DNA of 64,000 nucleotides from Flavihumibacter soli (GCF_010692725.1 NZ_JAAFZB010000096.1:992001-1056000); one strand, 5' to 3'. Positions 52,977 to 61,712 are shown, counted from the stretch's first letter. Translations and numbers: made by a program. The notes: generated by a model from the sequence alone, not told the origin.

Positions 52977-53762
52977 TTAATCTTTAATTAGGTGGAAATT
53001 GTTTTTAACGAGCTCGTCCTTATCGTCCGGAGAGGGATAACTAATCAGTACTGCCTTGTAGACTCCCTTAAATACAAAAAAGCTCCCCGCAGCCGCACCA
53101 ATAATCCCGAATTTATTGACTAGCTTCCCAATATCATCAATCGATCCCGCACCACCAAGAACTGTTAACGGCAGGCTGGTAACCGAACGCATTTTTTCGG
53201 CAAGGATCATGTCATAGCCTTTCATCATCCCATCATTGTCAATGGAGTTGATGACTATCTCACCTGCACCGAGCTCTTCTAACTGCTTCGCAAATTCGAA
53301 AGGATTCCTGCCTGTTGCCTTTTTCCCATTATGAGTATAGACTTCATAACCACCAAACATCTTTTTCTTTGCGTCAATAATTACCACGACGCTCTGGCTT
53401 CCGACACGCTCAGCCATCTGGCTTACTAAGCCCGGATCTTCTACTGCAGCAGAACTAATTGCCACTTTTTCGACCCCGAGATTAAATATCCGCTGAGCCT
53501 GCTCGGCCGTTTTCACACCGCCGCCGTAACATAAGGGCATCCGGCACTCCGCCGCCCAGTGTTCTATCATTGTGTAATCAGGCTCCCGCTTCTCAGAAGT
53601 CGCATCAATATCCAAAATGCAAAGCTCATCAACCTGTTTCTCATTAAATATGCGAACAGCATTGATAGGGTCACCGACATATTTAGGATCTTTAAAATGA
53701 ACTGTTTTAACCAGTCCTTTATCCTTTACCAGTAAACAAGGTATTATTCGGGGTCTTAGCAT
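52977..53762 (-). CDS. HisF-like protein of glycan amidation (WbuZ-like)
   Basis: The 261-residue (beta-alpha)8 protein is a close relative of the histidine enzyme HisF: RIIPCLLVKDKGLVKTVHF at the N-terminus, MPLCYGGGVKTAEQAQR near 75, VVVIDAKKKMFGG near 126 and LTVLGGAGSIDDIGKL near 200. It differs at the key position of HisF, where catalytic Asp11 is Leu (CLLVKD). The Asp130 equivalent (IDAKKK) is kept. This fits a duplicate that only passes ammonia to the amidotransferase at 54373 and no longer closes the imidazole ring. It overlaps the HisH-like gene by one base (TAATG), so the two are made in equal amount. Confidence 0.88.
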   Translation of the reverse strand: MLRPRIIPCLLVKDKGLVKTVHFKDPKYVGDPINAVRIFNEKQVDELCILDIDATSEKREPDYTMIEHWAAECRMPLCYGGGVKTAEQAQRIFNLGVEKVAISSAAVEDPGLVSQMAERVGSQSVVVIIDAKKKMFGGYEVYTHNGKKATGRNPFEFAKQLEELGAGEIVINSIDNDGMMKGYDMILAEKMRSVTSLPLTVLGGAGSIDDIGKLVNKFGIIGAAAGSFFVFKGVYKAVLISYPSPDDKDELVKNNFHLIKD

Positions 53763-54376
53763 TAGAGATCAGCAAAGTTTTTTAATAATTGTATCCCGTA
53801 TTGGTGGCTTTTTTCGGGATGGAACTGAACACCGTAAATATTCTCCTTATTAACGGCACAGGAAAATTTGACACCGTAATCAGTGACCGCAATGATATCA
53901 TCCGCGACGTTACAGTGAAAATAGTATGAATGAAGGAAATAGAATTTTGCATCCTTTTCGAGCTCCGTTAAGATCTTATTTTCTTTCACAGGAACAACAT
54001 CATTCCATCCCATATGGGGAAGATGCGTTGCATACTGAATGCTATGCTCATCGAATTTCTTCACTTGCGCATCCAGCCATCCTAAGCCCGGTAATTGGCC
54101 CTCGTCACTTGTACGGGCCAGCATCTGCATGCCTACACAAATTCCAACGACCGGAACCTTTTTTTCCAGCACAAGCTCCTCGAGCTTTGGTCTCATGCCA
54201 GATGCCTCCAATTGTCCCATTGCATAGTCAAAAGCACCCACCCCGGGCAGAATGATTTTTGAAACATCCTGAAGGTCTTGGGTTGTATGAGCTACCTTAA
54301 AAGGAACATCCAGCTTTTTATAAATATTAGCAAAAGCCCGGATATTTCCTAGTCCATAATCAATTATTGCTATCAT
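53762..54376 (-). CDS. HisH-like glutamine amidotransferase of glycan amidation (WbuY-like)
   Basis: The 204-residue class I glutamine amidotransferase has the triad Cys80 (VGICVGMQML), His186 and Glu188 (YGVQFHPEKSH), all intact, and the oxyanion-strand PGVGAFDYAM near 44. It should release ammonia from glutamine and pass it through the HisF-like barrel to the PP-loop sugar amidotransferase. It overlaps both neighbours (ATGA with the 54373 gene, TAATG with the HisF-like gene). In Pseudomonas O5 the set WbpG-HisH2-HisF2 amidates a mannuronic acid derivative. Here the target sugar is unknown. Confidence 0.9.
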   Translation of the reverse strand: MIAIIDYGLGNIRAFANIYKKLDVPFKVAHTTQDLQDVSKIILPGVGAFDYAMGQLEASGMRPKLEELVLEKKVPVVGICVGMQMLARTSDEGQLPGLGWLDAQVKKFDEHSIQYATHLPHMGWNDVVPVKENKILTELEKDAKFYFLHSYYFHCNVADDIIAVTDYGVKFSCAVNKENIYGVQFHPEKSHQYGIQLLKNFADL

Positions 54377-55506
54377 CTGAACAACCTCTTTTCCAAACCG
54401 AACGTACGCATCACTTTAGTACCCATAGAAATAATACCCTTTTTATTCTTGTAATCACGGTACGTTTTATTCTCCTCCTCAAATATGACCTGTAACTCAT
54501 CTACCGACAAGCCAAGCTTGTGAGCTACGTACTCGAATTCCTGTTTTAAGAACTGCTCATCCAGTTCAGGTTTGGATATCCTCTCCAAAGCCTCTTCTCT
54601 CGTCATCTGGCCAGTCAGAATTAAACTCGAAAAATGAGCCCGGCGCTTCTCGAAACCGAACTTCCGGGGTAACCAATAATCTTCATAAAACCTCGTAAAC
54701 CGCGATTCGTGATGCTTGTGTTGAAACCTTTCCCACCCAAAACGAGACTCAAGTAAGTCTTCAACGTCCTTTTTGATATATGGCAGCATGTTAAGAGGTT
54801 TGAATACTTCCATCCCCAACACGTATTTATAGTAGAGCTTATAGGATAGAACATCTACGATCGGGAAGGTTTTGAGTGGCCTTTTCCCAAATCTCCTATG
54901 AATATCTGTGACTAACGTCCTGTCAATCCCGGCATAGCCGCCCCACTCCTCTGGCTCTCTGCAGCATTCCGTCGAGATATTAGAACCGGTTAAGACATAT
55001 TTTATTTTATTCTTTTTAGCAAATTTATAAAGCGCTGAAAAGAAAGCGTAATCCTGAACCAGGTCCTGATCAGGAATTTGTGATTTTAGGAAGGCAACCT
55101 GCAAATCTTTTACTTCTTCCCAGTTAATTACCTCTGTATAAAGGTCCAGGTTCAGTCCGTCAATTATCTTTTCAATATTTCCCACGGCCTGCTGGGTATT
55201 CCAGCCAGCGTCGACATGAAAAACCAAAGGCCTAAGCCCCATTATTTCCTTGGCGACATATACAGCGTAGGAGCTATCCAATCCTCCACTCATTCCCAGG
55301 ATACAGTCGAAGTCTTTCCCTTTTCCTTCCTTCCTGATCTTCTGGGCAACTTTCATCAGTTCCGCCTGACCCTTCTCGTCGGTATGCCAGTTCGGCAGCA
55401 TGATATTGTGAAAGTTGTGGTAATAATCTGAGATGCCATTCTCATCAAAGATAATATGGGGATCAGAGGTATCCATAATGGTTTTGGTGCAGATCTGGTA
55501 TTCCAT
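54373..55506 (-). CDS. N-acetyl sugar amidotransferase (WbuX/WbpG-like)
   Basis: The 377-residue PP-loop ATPase starts at the ATG at 55506 (MEYQICTKTIMDTSDPHI). The frame reaches 55545, but the 13 extra residues do not match the family start. The ATP-binding PP-loop is ILGMSGGLDSSYAV near residue 88, followed by VFHVDAGWNTQQAVGN near 118 and YVLTGSNISTE near 180. It should adenylate and amidate an N-acetyl group or acid of a UDP-sugar using ammonia from the HisH/HisF-like pair. The usual CxxC and second Cys pair of the N-terminal zinc ribbon are reduced to one Cys (ICTKT; ENGISDYYHN). This may be a subfamily trait. Confidence 0.88.
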   Translation of the reverse strand: MEYQICTKTIMDTSDPHIIFDENGISDYYHNFHNIMLPNWHTDEKGQAELMKVAQKIRKEGKGKDFDCILGMSGGLDSSYAVYVAKEIMGLRPLVFHVDAGWNTQQAVGNIEKIIDGLNLDLYTEVINWEEVKDLQVAFLKSQIPDQDLVQDYAFFSALYKFAKKNKIKYVLTGSNISTECCREPEEWGGYAGIDRTLVTDIHRRFGKRPLKTFPIVDVLSYKLYYKYVLGMEVFKPLNMLPYIKKDVEDLLESRFGWERFQHKHHESRFTRFYEDYWLPRKFGFEKRRAHFSSLILTGQMTREEALERISKPELDEQFLKQEFEYVAHKLGLSVDELQVIFEEENKTYRDYKNKKGIISMGTKVMRTFGLEKRLFR

Positions 55507-55557
55507 ATTTAGGCTGTAGTAGAGTAGAGATAAAAAGGAAAGCAAAATATTTTATGC

Positions 55558-56649
55558 TCAATCACTTTCAATAATTTTCTTGATAGAATTTGTATAAATA
55601 GAGGTTCTGTATTTATTATAGGCAAGGTTTCGGTTTGCAATGGCAAATTCTAACAAACCATCACTATTTTCAACCGTTTTTTCTATAGCTGTAATTAGTG
55701 ACTGAACAGATTTTTTGACTACGGCGTAACCGTTGACATTATCAGCAAACACTTCAGGGATACCACTATGTAATGTAGTGATTACAAAACAACCTGTAGC
55801 ATAGGCTTCCAGAATACTTATAGGCTGACCTTCATACGGATAATACGTTGGCAGGCAAAAGACGTGGGAACTACCATATAGTTTCTTTTTTTCTTCGCCT
55901 CTAACAAAATTACCGTAATAAATGATTCCTGTATGACCCTTTATTTTTTCAAAAAAATCCTTCTTTGATTTATCACTTTCAAATCCACCAACATAAACAA
56001 GTTCAACCCTTTCCCGAAGTTGCGGAGATAATCCAATATAAGCATCTGCAAGTTCATCATACCCTTTACCATATAGTAAATTACTTAAATACAGTATCCT
56101 TATTGGCTTTCTCTTCGAGAATTTTTCCTTAATCTCCTCTTCATCGATGAACAAGAAATCTTCGGCAAAATTGGGAACCTTATAAATTCTCTCTTTAGGT
56201 ATAACTGTTGAAAATGTGTCAGCCTGTGATTGTCCTTCTACTAAAACACCTTTGATACGACTTATAAAAAACCGGTTTAATTTGGACTGAATATTTCCTT
56301 TCTCAAGTATGCTTTTCATTCCCGCCCCACCAAGCATATGGATAACTATCTTGTCTATTTTTTTAAAACAAATCAGATAGATAACCAGGTCTTTTAAATT
56401 TCCACCAAAGGATTCTGAAATTGAAAAATATATTAAATCGAATTTATTCTTCTCCCGGGCTATTTTTTTAAAAAACCCCAGTATTTGAAAAAGCCTTCCA
56501 AATGAAAAAAAACCGCTTTTTAAACTTGTTTTATTCAGATTAACGGTTCCAATCTGGTGCACTTTAGACAATTCGTTCAGCAATACTTTAGTAGCTAAAG
56601 TATTGCCATTTATTGGAGGAGGAAGCGGTGCTATAAATAAAATCTTCAT
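55558..56649 (-). CDS. GT4 glycosyltransferase
   Basis: The 363-residue GT-B protein starts MKILFIAPLPPPINGNTLAT, has FFISRIKGVLVEGQSQADTF near residue 127, IRILYLSNLLYGKGYDELA near 183 and the E-x7-E motif in YYPYEGQPISILEAYATGC near 271 followed by GIPEVFADNVNGYAV. The donor domain is complete. Its base composition is lower in GC than the modules to the left, like the rest of 55.5-64 kb. It lies 16 nt after the epimerase gene and ends about 50 nt before the amidotransferase gene. It presumably adds an inner sugar of the module III unit. Confidence 0.86.
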   Translation of the reverse strand: MKILFIAPLPPPINGNTLATKVLLNELSKVHQIGTVNLNKTSLKSGFFSFGRLFQILGFFKKIAREKNKFDLIYFSISESFGGNLKDLVIYLICFKKIDKIVIHMLGGAGMKSILEKGNIQSKLNRFFISRIKGVLVEGQSQADTFSTVIPKERIYKVPNFAEDFLFIDEEEIKEKFSKRKPIRILYLSNLLYGKGYDELADAYIGLSPQLRERVELVYVGGFESDKSKKDFFEKIKGHTGIIYYGNFVRGEEKKKLYGSSHVFCLPTYYPYEGQPISILEAYATGCFVITTLHSGIPEVFADNVNGYAVVKKSVQSLITAIEKTVENSDGLLEFAIANRNLAYNKYRTSIYTNSIKKIIESD

Positions 56650-56665
56650 AATAGTCTAAACTTTC

Positions 56666-57652
56666 TTAAACATAATGCGAAGAGAATTGTGAATAGTATT
56701 TAAAAGTCCTTTCGATACCTTCCTCAAGTGAAAACTCCGGCTGCCATGATGTAATAGATTTCAATTTAGAAAAATCTACCCTTATATCACCGGTTTCAAT
56801 TTTTTCGTAATTTGCAGGCCAAGAAACATATTCAACTTTACCGTTCTTCACGCAATTCACAACAGCGTGAACCATATCAGAGAACTTAGTAGAGTGCCCG
56901 GAGCCCACGTTGATCACTTCTCCAATTGCAGCTGGAGACGCCGCACATTTCAGCATTGCAGTAACTATATCATCCACAAAAATATAATCCCTTAGTTGTG
57001 AACCTTCTCCAAATATTTTAATGGTATTTCCTTCAATCGCCTGTCTAATAAACCAGCCAACCAACGAATACTTACTATGCTTAATCTGTTGTTTAGGACC
57101 ATAGGGATTGGTAAGCCTTAGTATAGTACAGGGTATTCCAAAATCCTTATAATACATTAAAAGGTATTTTTCTGAAGTCAGTTTATGAACACCATACAAA
57201 CTTAAAGGATTAACGGGGCTATTTTCTGTTAATAACTCCTGCTCCACCTTACCATAAACCATTCGAGAACTGGAAAAGACAATTTTTACATTTCTATTCA
57301 CCTGACGGCAGCATTCCAGAATATTCAGCGTGGCTGTAGCATTTAAGTCCAGATCTTCATATGGCATACTCAAGCTATCAATATAACTTACCTGCGCAGC
57401 TAGGTGAAAAATGATATCTGTTTTCTCTATCAATGGCTTTAGAGTTTCGATATCTCGCATGTCTTCAATAACAATATTAACCTTGCCTTCTAGGTGCTTT
57501 ACATTATAAGGATTACCACCATATAATGGATTAAGGTTATCAATTAAGGTTATATCAGCGCCAAAGGATGATAGTCTATCAGCTAAATTACTGCCTAGAA
57601 AGCCTAACCCGCCAGTAATTAATATTTTTTTATTCTTAAAATAATTTTCCAT
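56666..57652 (-). CDS. NAD-dependent epimerase/dehydratase (UDP-glucose 4-epimerase family)
   Basis: The 328-residue extended SDR has ILITGGLGFLGSNLADRL (residues 9-26), LIDNLNPLYGGNPYN near 37, IFHLAAQVSYIDSLS near 80, the catalytic Ser in IVFSSSRMVYG near 127, and Tyr-x3-Lys in SLYGVHKLTSEK near 154. YGPKQQIKHSKYSLVGWF near 188 fits a nucleotide-sugar epimerase or dehydratase. It lacks the cues of the CapE group. It may interconvert a UDP-hexose at C4 or reduce a 4-keto sugar; the substrate is not determined. A perfect -7 box stands ~68 nt upstream and a hairpin follows the gene before it, so it probably opens a new transcript running to 46029. Confidence 0.85.
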   Translation of the reverse strand: MENYFKNKKILITGGLGFLGSNLADRLSSFGADITLIDNLNPLYGGNPYNVKHLEGKVNIVIEDMRDIETLKPLIEKTDIIFHLAAQVSYIDSLSMPYEDLDLNATATLNILECCRQVNRNVKIVFSSSRMVYGKVEQELLTENSPVNPLSLYGVHKLTSEKYLLMYYKDFGIPCTILRLTNPYGPKQQIKHSKYSLVGWFIRQAIEGNTIKIFGEGSQLRDYIFVDDIVTAMLKCAASPAAIGEVINVGSGHSTKFSDMVHAVVNCVKNGKVEYVSWPANYEKIETGDIRVDFSKLKSITSWQPEFSLEEGIERTFKYYSQFSSHYV

Positions 57653-57719
57653 AGAGCTTTAGATACGGCTACCCGTTAGTTTGAAAATCACCCTTAAATG
57701 ACCCATATTGTTCGAGGCG

Positions 57720-57727
57720 CAAAGATA
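57720..57727 (-). promoter_or_regulatory. Putative Bacteroidota -7 promoter box
   Basis: The minus strand reads TATCTTTGCGCC, a perfect TAnnTTTG followed by GC. It is preceded by a T10 run and has no clear -33. It lies 68 nt from the epimerase start and downstream of a likely terminator, as expected at a transcript boundary. Confidence 0.48.
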
Positions 57728-57761
57728 AAAAAAAAATCGAGTGTTTATTTTTGGATACTAT

Positions 57762-57781
57762 AAAACGCAGCCGAAGGCTAC
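57762..57781 (-). terminator. Likely intrinsic terminator after the GT4 gene at 57798
   Basis: On the minus strand GTAGCC-TTC-GGCTGC forms a 6-bp stem (one G:T pair) followed by GTTTTATAG. It begins 17 nt after the stop codon of the upstream gene. The stem is short, so read-through is possible. Confidence 0.42.
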
Positions 57782-57797
57782 AGTGGGCTACATTTAA

Positions 57798-59012
57798 CTA
57801 ATAAGCTAAATTTTCTAGCATTTCAATAGCCTTAGCACACTGTTTACCCGAATTTTTGTTTTGGAGAATAAATTCTCTGGCCATTTTGCCCTTGTCAATT
57901 AATGAGGCCGGGGGTAAATCGCAAACAGTAGTAATTGACTCTGCCATACCTATTATACCTTTGGAATCAATCGTATAACAAAAATCAAAATACTCCTCAG
58001 GTATACCCGCAAGTCTATACATTAGAGTTGGTGTACCTGAAGCAAGATATTCCATAGTTTTGGAAGGGAATGAATAAATATTATACTCCCCCTCGTTATT
58101 TCTGGGATTGATAAGTAATGATGCCCTAGCCTGCAATTCAGAAACCTTATTTGCATCAACTATACCAAAATATTTAATTCGACTATCCTTCAACGCCCTC
58201 TGACTAACTAAATCCGCACCTACACCTCCCCCACAAATCCATAATCTGTAATCCGTAGACTTAATTAAATTGAATGCGTCTAAAAGGTGCTTAATACCAT
58301 ACTTCAGATCTAAGGTGCCGGTATACAGCACAATTTTAACATTCCCAGGTTGAACTTCCTTTCTAACCACATTGCTTAAGGTATCATAAAGGCCTTCTAT
58401 TCTAACCCAGGGTTTCTCCTGAATTTTTAGATAATCAACCATCTTATCTGATAAGACTATAAAACAATCAATCTTAGACAATAATTTATAAAACGCCGGC
58501 TTTTCGAAATACCTTAGATATAATTTATAAATTAATGACGAATCGCCTGGAAATTCATGAAGGTCTGGAATAATAACACATATCTTTATTAGCGGGTTAT
58601 TCTTTTTTGAATCCAAAGCAGCCTTCAAGTAAGCTGTGTCCAGGGAATAAACAATTATCACAGTCTTTTCTTGAGAAGATATTAATTTCTTAAGATGTAA
58701 TTTCAGGCCCAGATACTTAAAAAGGTTTTTTATTATCGGAAGATTCAAAAAACCAACCATTACGCCACCTCCACCTTCCTGATTATTAGAAAAGCTTGCA
58801 GTCCTGAGAAAAATATCGGAATAATATTTAGGAAACCATCCGATAAACGGTGCGGTAATTAGCTGTATTGGTGATCCTAAATTTTCTTCAAGCCCTTTAA
58901 TAAAAGCCCATTGAAATTTATTGGCTGAATTCTGAACTTGTCTTCTAGACTTCCTTAATATTATATCAGAAAATTGTTTTGGAAAGAATCCTCCTAAAAA
59001 AATTAAATTCAT
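57798..59012 (-). CDS. GT4 glycosyltransferase
   Basis: The 404-residue protein has a GT-B layout with a less typical acceptor domain (LIFLGGFFPKQFSDIILRKS at the start). The donor domain has VKIVLYTGTLDLKYGIKHL near residue 224, LWICGGGVGADLVSQRA near 257 and INPRNNEGEYNIYSFPSKTM near 301. The usual glutamates are in NNEGEYN and SKTMEYLASG. This resembles the WfcD/beta-1,6-type and other O-antigen transferases whose members keep a PSKTMEYLASG motif. It has a 33-nt gap to the polymerase gene and is followed by a likely terminator. The sugar is unknown. Confidence 0.83.
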   Translation of the reverse strand: MNLIFLGGFFPKQFSDIILRKSRRQVQNSANKFQWAFIKGLEENLGSPIQLITAPFIGWFPKYYSDIFLRTASFSNNQEGGGGVMVGFLNLPIIKNLFKYLGLKLHLKKLISSQEKTVIIVYSLDTAYLKAALDSKKNNPLIKICVIIPDLHEFPGDSSLIYKLYLRYFEKPAFYKLLSKIDCFIVLSDKMVDYLKIQEKPWVRIEGLYDTLSNVVRKEVQPGNVKIVLYTGTLDLKYGIKHLLDAFNLIKSTDYRLWICGGGVGADLVSQRALKDSRIKYFGIVDANKVSELQARASLLINPRNNEGEYNIYSFPSKTMEYLASGTPTLMYRLAGIPEEYFDFCYTIDSKGIIGMAESITTVCDLPPASLIDKGKMAREFILQNKNSGKQCAKAIEMLENLAY

Positions 59013-59045
59013 TACAAAAGTTAAGATAAAGAGATTACAGACATT

Positions 59046-60284
59046 CTAATTAATTTTTACTTTTAAATAAAAATAAATTGGTATCAAAAATATTAGAGGT
59101 ATTATAATACCCCCAACACTGGAGTAGAATATAGCCATTAAGGGGATTTGAATTAATAAAACCAACAAGAACAATTTTACTATGGACATTTGATTGTTAA
59201 CCGGTCGGTTTACGAGTATAATGTAACCGTAAAATATAGACAGCAATATTGTAATGGCATAACCATAATCGTACACAGAATAAGCTACAAAGCCATTAAA
59301 GGTATACCAATGCTGCGGCCACAACTGCATCCGAAGATCCGTATAATCACTTGTACTATAGGATATTAAGTTATACTGGCTCAATATGCTCAACACGGAC
59401 TGAAAAGTAATTTGGCCGTTGAATGTTGTAAAGCTATAGTGATCAAGGACATACCTACCATTAAAATACCATTGAGATAGATAATCAAAATAACTATAGA
59501 ATACCGGATCCTGGATTAGTGACTCTTGGGGTATTAATTCTGCATATTGTTTATCGTCGGTAAATCGTTCAAGTGAAACGTAGACAAAATACGAAGAGAA
59601 TAAAATAGCTGCCGCTGCGATTGAGACTTTAATGACTCGTTTAATCCTTTGTCCTAGAGTAGAATAAAGTATTAATAAAATTGAAACATAAATTAAAATA
59701 TAATGAACAAATACAGATCTGGAAAAGTAGGTAAGTCCGAACAAAATTATATTCAAAGAAAATATTAAGCATAAAACAGAAAGCCAGATCTTATTTTTAC
59801 TTAGGTAGTAAAAATGCAACGGAATTAAAAAGTAACTTACATTATAAAGATAGTTTGATATAATTAGCAGCTTTATATTAATTGGTAGGCTATAATAAAA
59901 TTCAGTAGAAACGCCTTCTGCATATTTGAATGCACTTATATCCTCAACATAAAGCATCACGAAACCTGCAACTGCAGAAAAGATGATAAATGGGATAACA
60001 GATAAATAGATTAAGATATATGTCAGCCTTTTAACCTTAAGTTCATTGAAAGAATAGATTTCCCGAACCTTGGTAATTTTCATCCAAGGAAGAATTATCA
60101 AAGACAGGATTAAAAGTGTAAACAAAATATTGAATGCGCTAAAAAAAGAGTCTATGGGATAATCCAAACCAATTAAAAAGCTCCCGGCCAAGGAAATTAT
60201 CTGGATTCCTATAAGTAATAAAGCAACAGATCTATTCTTTAAAAGAATTAGAATAATAAGAAGTAATAAAAAGTATATTAACAT
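59046..60284 (-). CDS. O-antigen polymerase-like membrane protein (Wzy), module III
   Basis: The 412-residue protein has about eleven hydrophobic helices. A larger loop between them (about residues 240-330) holds ERFTDDKQYAELIPQESLIQ and PQHWYTFNGFVAYSVYDYG. This is the layout of the oligosaccharide repeat-unit polymerases, whose sequences are poorly conserved. It should join module III units in the periplasm. It is 8 nt downstream of the unknown gene at 60293 and precedes a GT4 gene. The strongly AT-rich DNA and rare codon use agree with recent acquisition of this part of the locus. The call rests mainly on topology and neighbourhood. Confidence 0.72.
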   Translation of the reverse strand: MLIYFLLLLIILILLKNRSVALLLIGIQIISLAGSFLIGLDYPIDSFFSAFNILFTLLILSLIILPWMKITKVREIYSFNELKVKRLTYILIYLSVIPFIIFSAVAGFVMLYVEDISAFKYAEGVSTEFYYSLPINIKLLIISNYLYNVSYFLIPLHFYYLSKNKIWLSVLCLIFSLNIILFGLTYFSRSVFVHYILIYVSILLILYSTLGQRIKRVIKVSIAAAAILFSSYFVYVSLERFTDDKQYAELIPQESLIQDPVFYSYFDYLSQWYFNGRYVLDHYSFTTFNGQITFQSVLSILSQYNLISYSTSDYTDLRMQLWPQHWYTFNGFVAYSVYDYGYAITILLSIFYGYIILVNRPVNNQMSIVKLFLLVLLIQIPLMAIFYSSVGGIIIPLIFLIPIYFYLKVKIN

Positions 60285-60292
60285 AAACGAGT

Positions 60293-61618
60293 TTAGCCTC
60301 CAAGTTCAAATACTGATTGAATTACAATCTTATCTGAGGGTTTAAAAAAGTTTATCGTTGACGGATAAATCCTTTCAGATAAAATTCTCTTTAGCTCAGT
60401 TGATTCATCGAATAAATACACATTGCTATGTCCAAAGACTCCGCTTTGAGAATCATAATTCATCTTTTTGTAAACAGCAACCTTCTTATTCTGGTTCAAA
60501 GCTTCATAAAGCACCGTTGAAATAATTAAAACAACTAACTGAGATTTACTGATTAAGCTGCTTACATCCTCTTCATTTTGAACAATTCTGATATTTCCAT
60601 GAGCTGAAAATAAATTGTTATAGTAATTAACTATCTTATATTCATTAATATGAAGTTTGTAAACAAAGTTTAAAGAAGGATTCTCCTGTGCCATTTTTAA
60701 TGTAAGCCTGGATAATTCTTCTCCGTGTATAATGGTAGAGATGATCAATACACTGTTATCACATGCAGTGTCATTCCGTTTAAACAAGATATCATTCCCT
60801 ATTGAAATAATATTTTTACATGGGATATTCATGTTACTACCCCAATAATCACCATATGTTAACAAATATTCCGGGAAAGCTATATTATTGATGCATGATA
60901 TTGATGCAGGATAGGTATATAAAATATTATCAAATTCAATGGAAGCATGTTGCAGTTCAAAGGTAAGAACACCTAATTTCTTCGCAGCCATGACAGCTCC
61001 TTTTTCATTTCCACGGGATATAAATAATCTTCTAGTATTCTTTACCTTAAAAAGCCATTTGTAATATATATAATCTGCCTGAACGGATTTATAAACTGTA
61101 TTTAAATCATGATAAGTAACTCTGGATTCGCCAAGTGACTGCGTCAATACTTCAGAAATCTTCAAAAATGCGCTTTTAGAGAGGTCCTTTAACTTAAAAA
61201 AAATTTTAAAAACAGATATAAAAGCATTATAAGTTTTATACTGAGTCTGCTCCCTAAGATTAGTTTCAATAATAAAACAATTGTGACCCAACTCCAGCAA
61301 AAAAGGAATGGCCGATTTGTCAAAATATTTATTATCTGAGTTCAAACCTCTTGATGTAGTGAGAAAAACGTTTCTTCCAGGCCTGGTCAAAAAATAAACA
61401 GGCATATTCAATAAGTCTAAACCTAAGCTAAGATAGTCTTTCCACTTTCTCCTGGGAAGTTTAAACAGCTTATCCAATTCCTTCGGAGGATAATAATACT
61501 TGAAGTAAATATGCAAGCGCAAGATATCCCAAAGAGGCAAGTCCTCTTCTTTTTCCAAATTAAATAAACCACCTTCAGTCTCCATTTGGAAAAAGCGGTT
61601 TAAAAGTTCCACACTCAT
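60293..61618 (-). CDS. Unassigned protein, possibly a GT-B-type surface-glycan transferase
   Basis: The 441-residue soluble protein has no family I can name with confidence. It opens with an unusual leader (MSVELLNRFFQMETEGGLFN, then LPLWDILRLHIYF). The centre has RNVFLTTSRGLNSDNKYF near residue 82 and GVLTFELQHASIEFDNILY near 216, where ELQHAS recalls the QHG motif of capsule and teichoic-acid transferases. The C-terminal half has VLIISTIIHGEEL near 290, YKLHINEY near 317 and VVLIISTVLYEALNQNKKVA near 357, the strand-turn pattern seen in the donor domain of CDP-glycerol/KpsS-like GT-B enzymes. It lies between the flippase and polymerase genes, so a role in building the module III unit is likely. 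Confidence 0.6.
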   Translation of the reverse strand: MSVELLNRFFQMETEGGLFNLEKEEDLPLWDILRLHIYFKYYYPPKELDKLFKLPRRKWKDYLSLGLDLLNMPVYFLTRPGRNVFLTTSRGLNSDNKYFDKSAIPFLLELGHNCFIIETNLREQTQYKTYNAFISVFKIFFKLKDLSKSAFLKISEVLTQSLGESRVTYHDLNTVYKSVQADYIYYKWLFKVKNTRRLFISRGNEKGAVMAAKKLGVLTFELQHASIEFDNILYTYPASISCINNIAFPEYLLTYGDYWGSNMNIPCKNIISIGNDILFKRNDTACDNSVLIISTIIHGEELSRLTLKMAQENPSLNFVYKLHINEYKIVNYYNNLFSAHGNIRIVQNEEDVSSLISKSQLVVLIISTVLYEALNQNKKVAVYKKMNYDSQSGVFGHSNVYLFDESTELKRILSERIYPSTINFFKPSDKIVIQSVFELGG

Positions 61619-61712
61619 TTTCTGCCCTTAGTAATATTGTTTCTTTGATATTTTGATACCAGATTGAACTGCCAGCGCCGATATCTCATCATATTTATCG
61701 GGATTGTTCAAC

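Noticed and set aside
52977-54376. hisF/hisH as part of histidine biosynthesis
   Set aside because: There are no other his genes nearby, the HisF-like protein lacks Asp11, and both genes overlap or adjoin a PP-loop sugar amidotransferase within a glycan operon.
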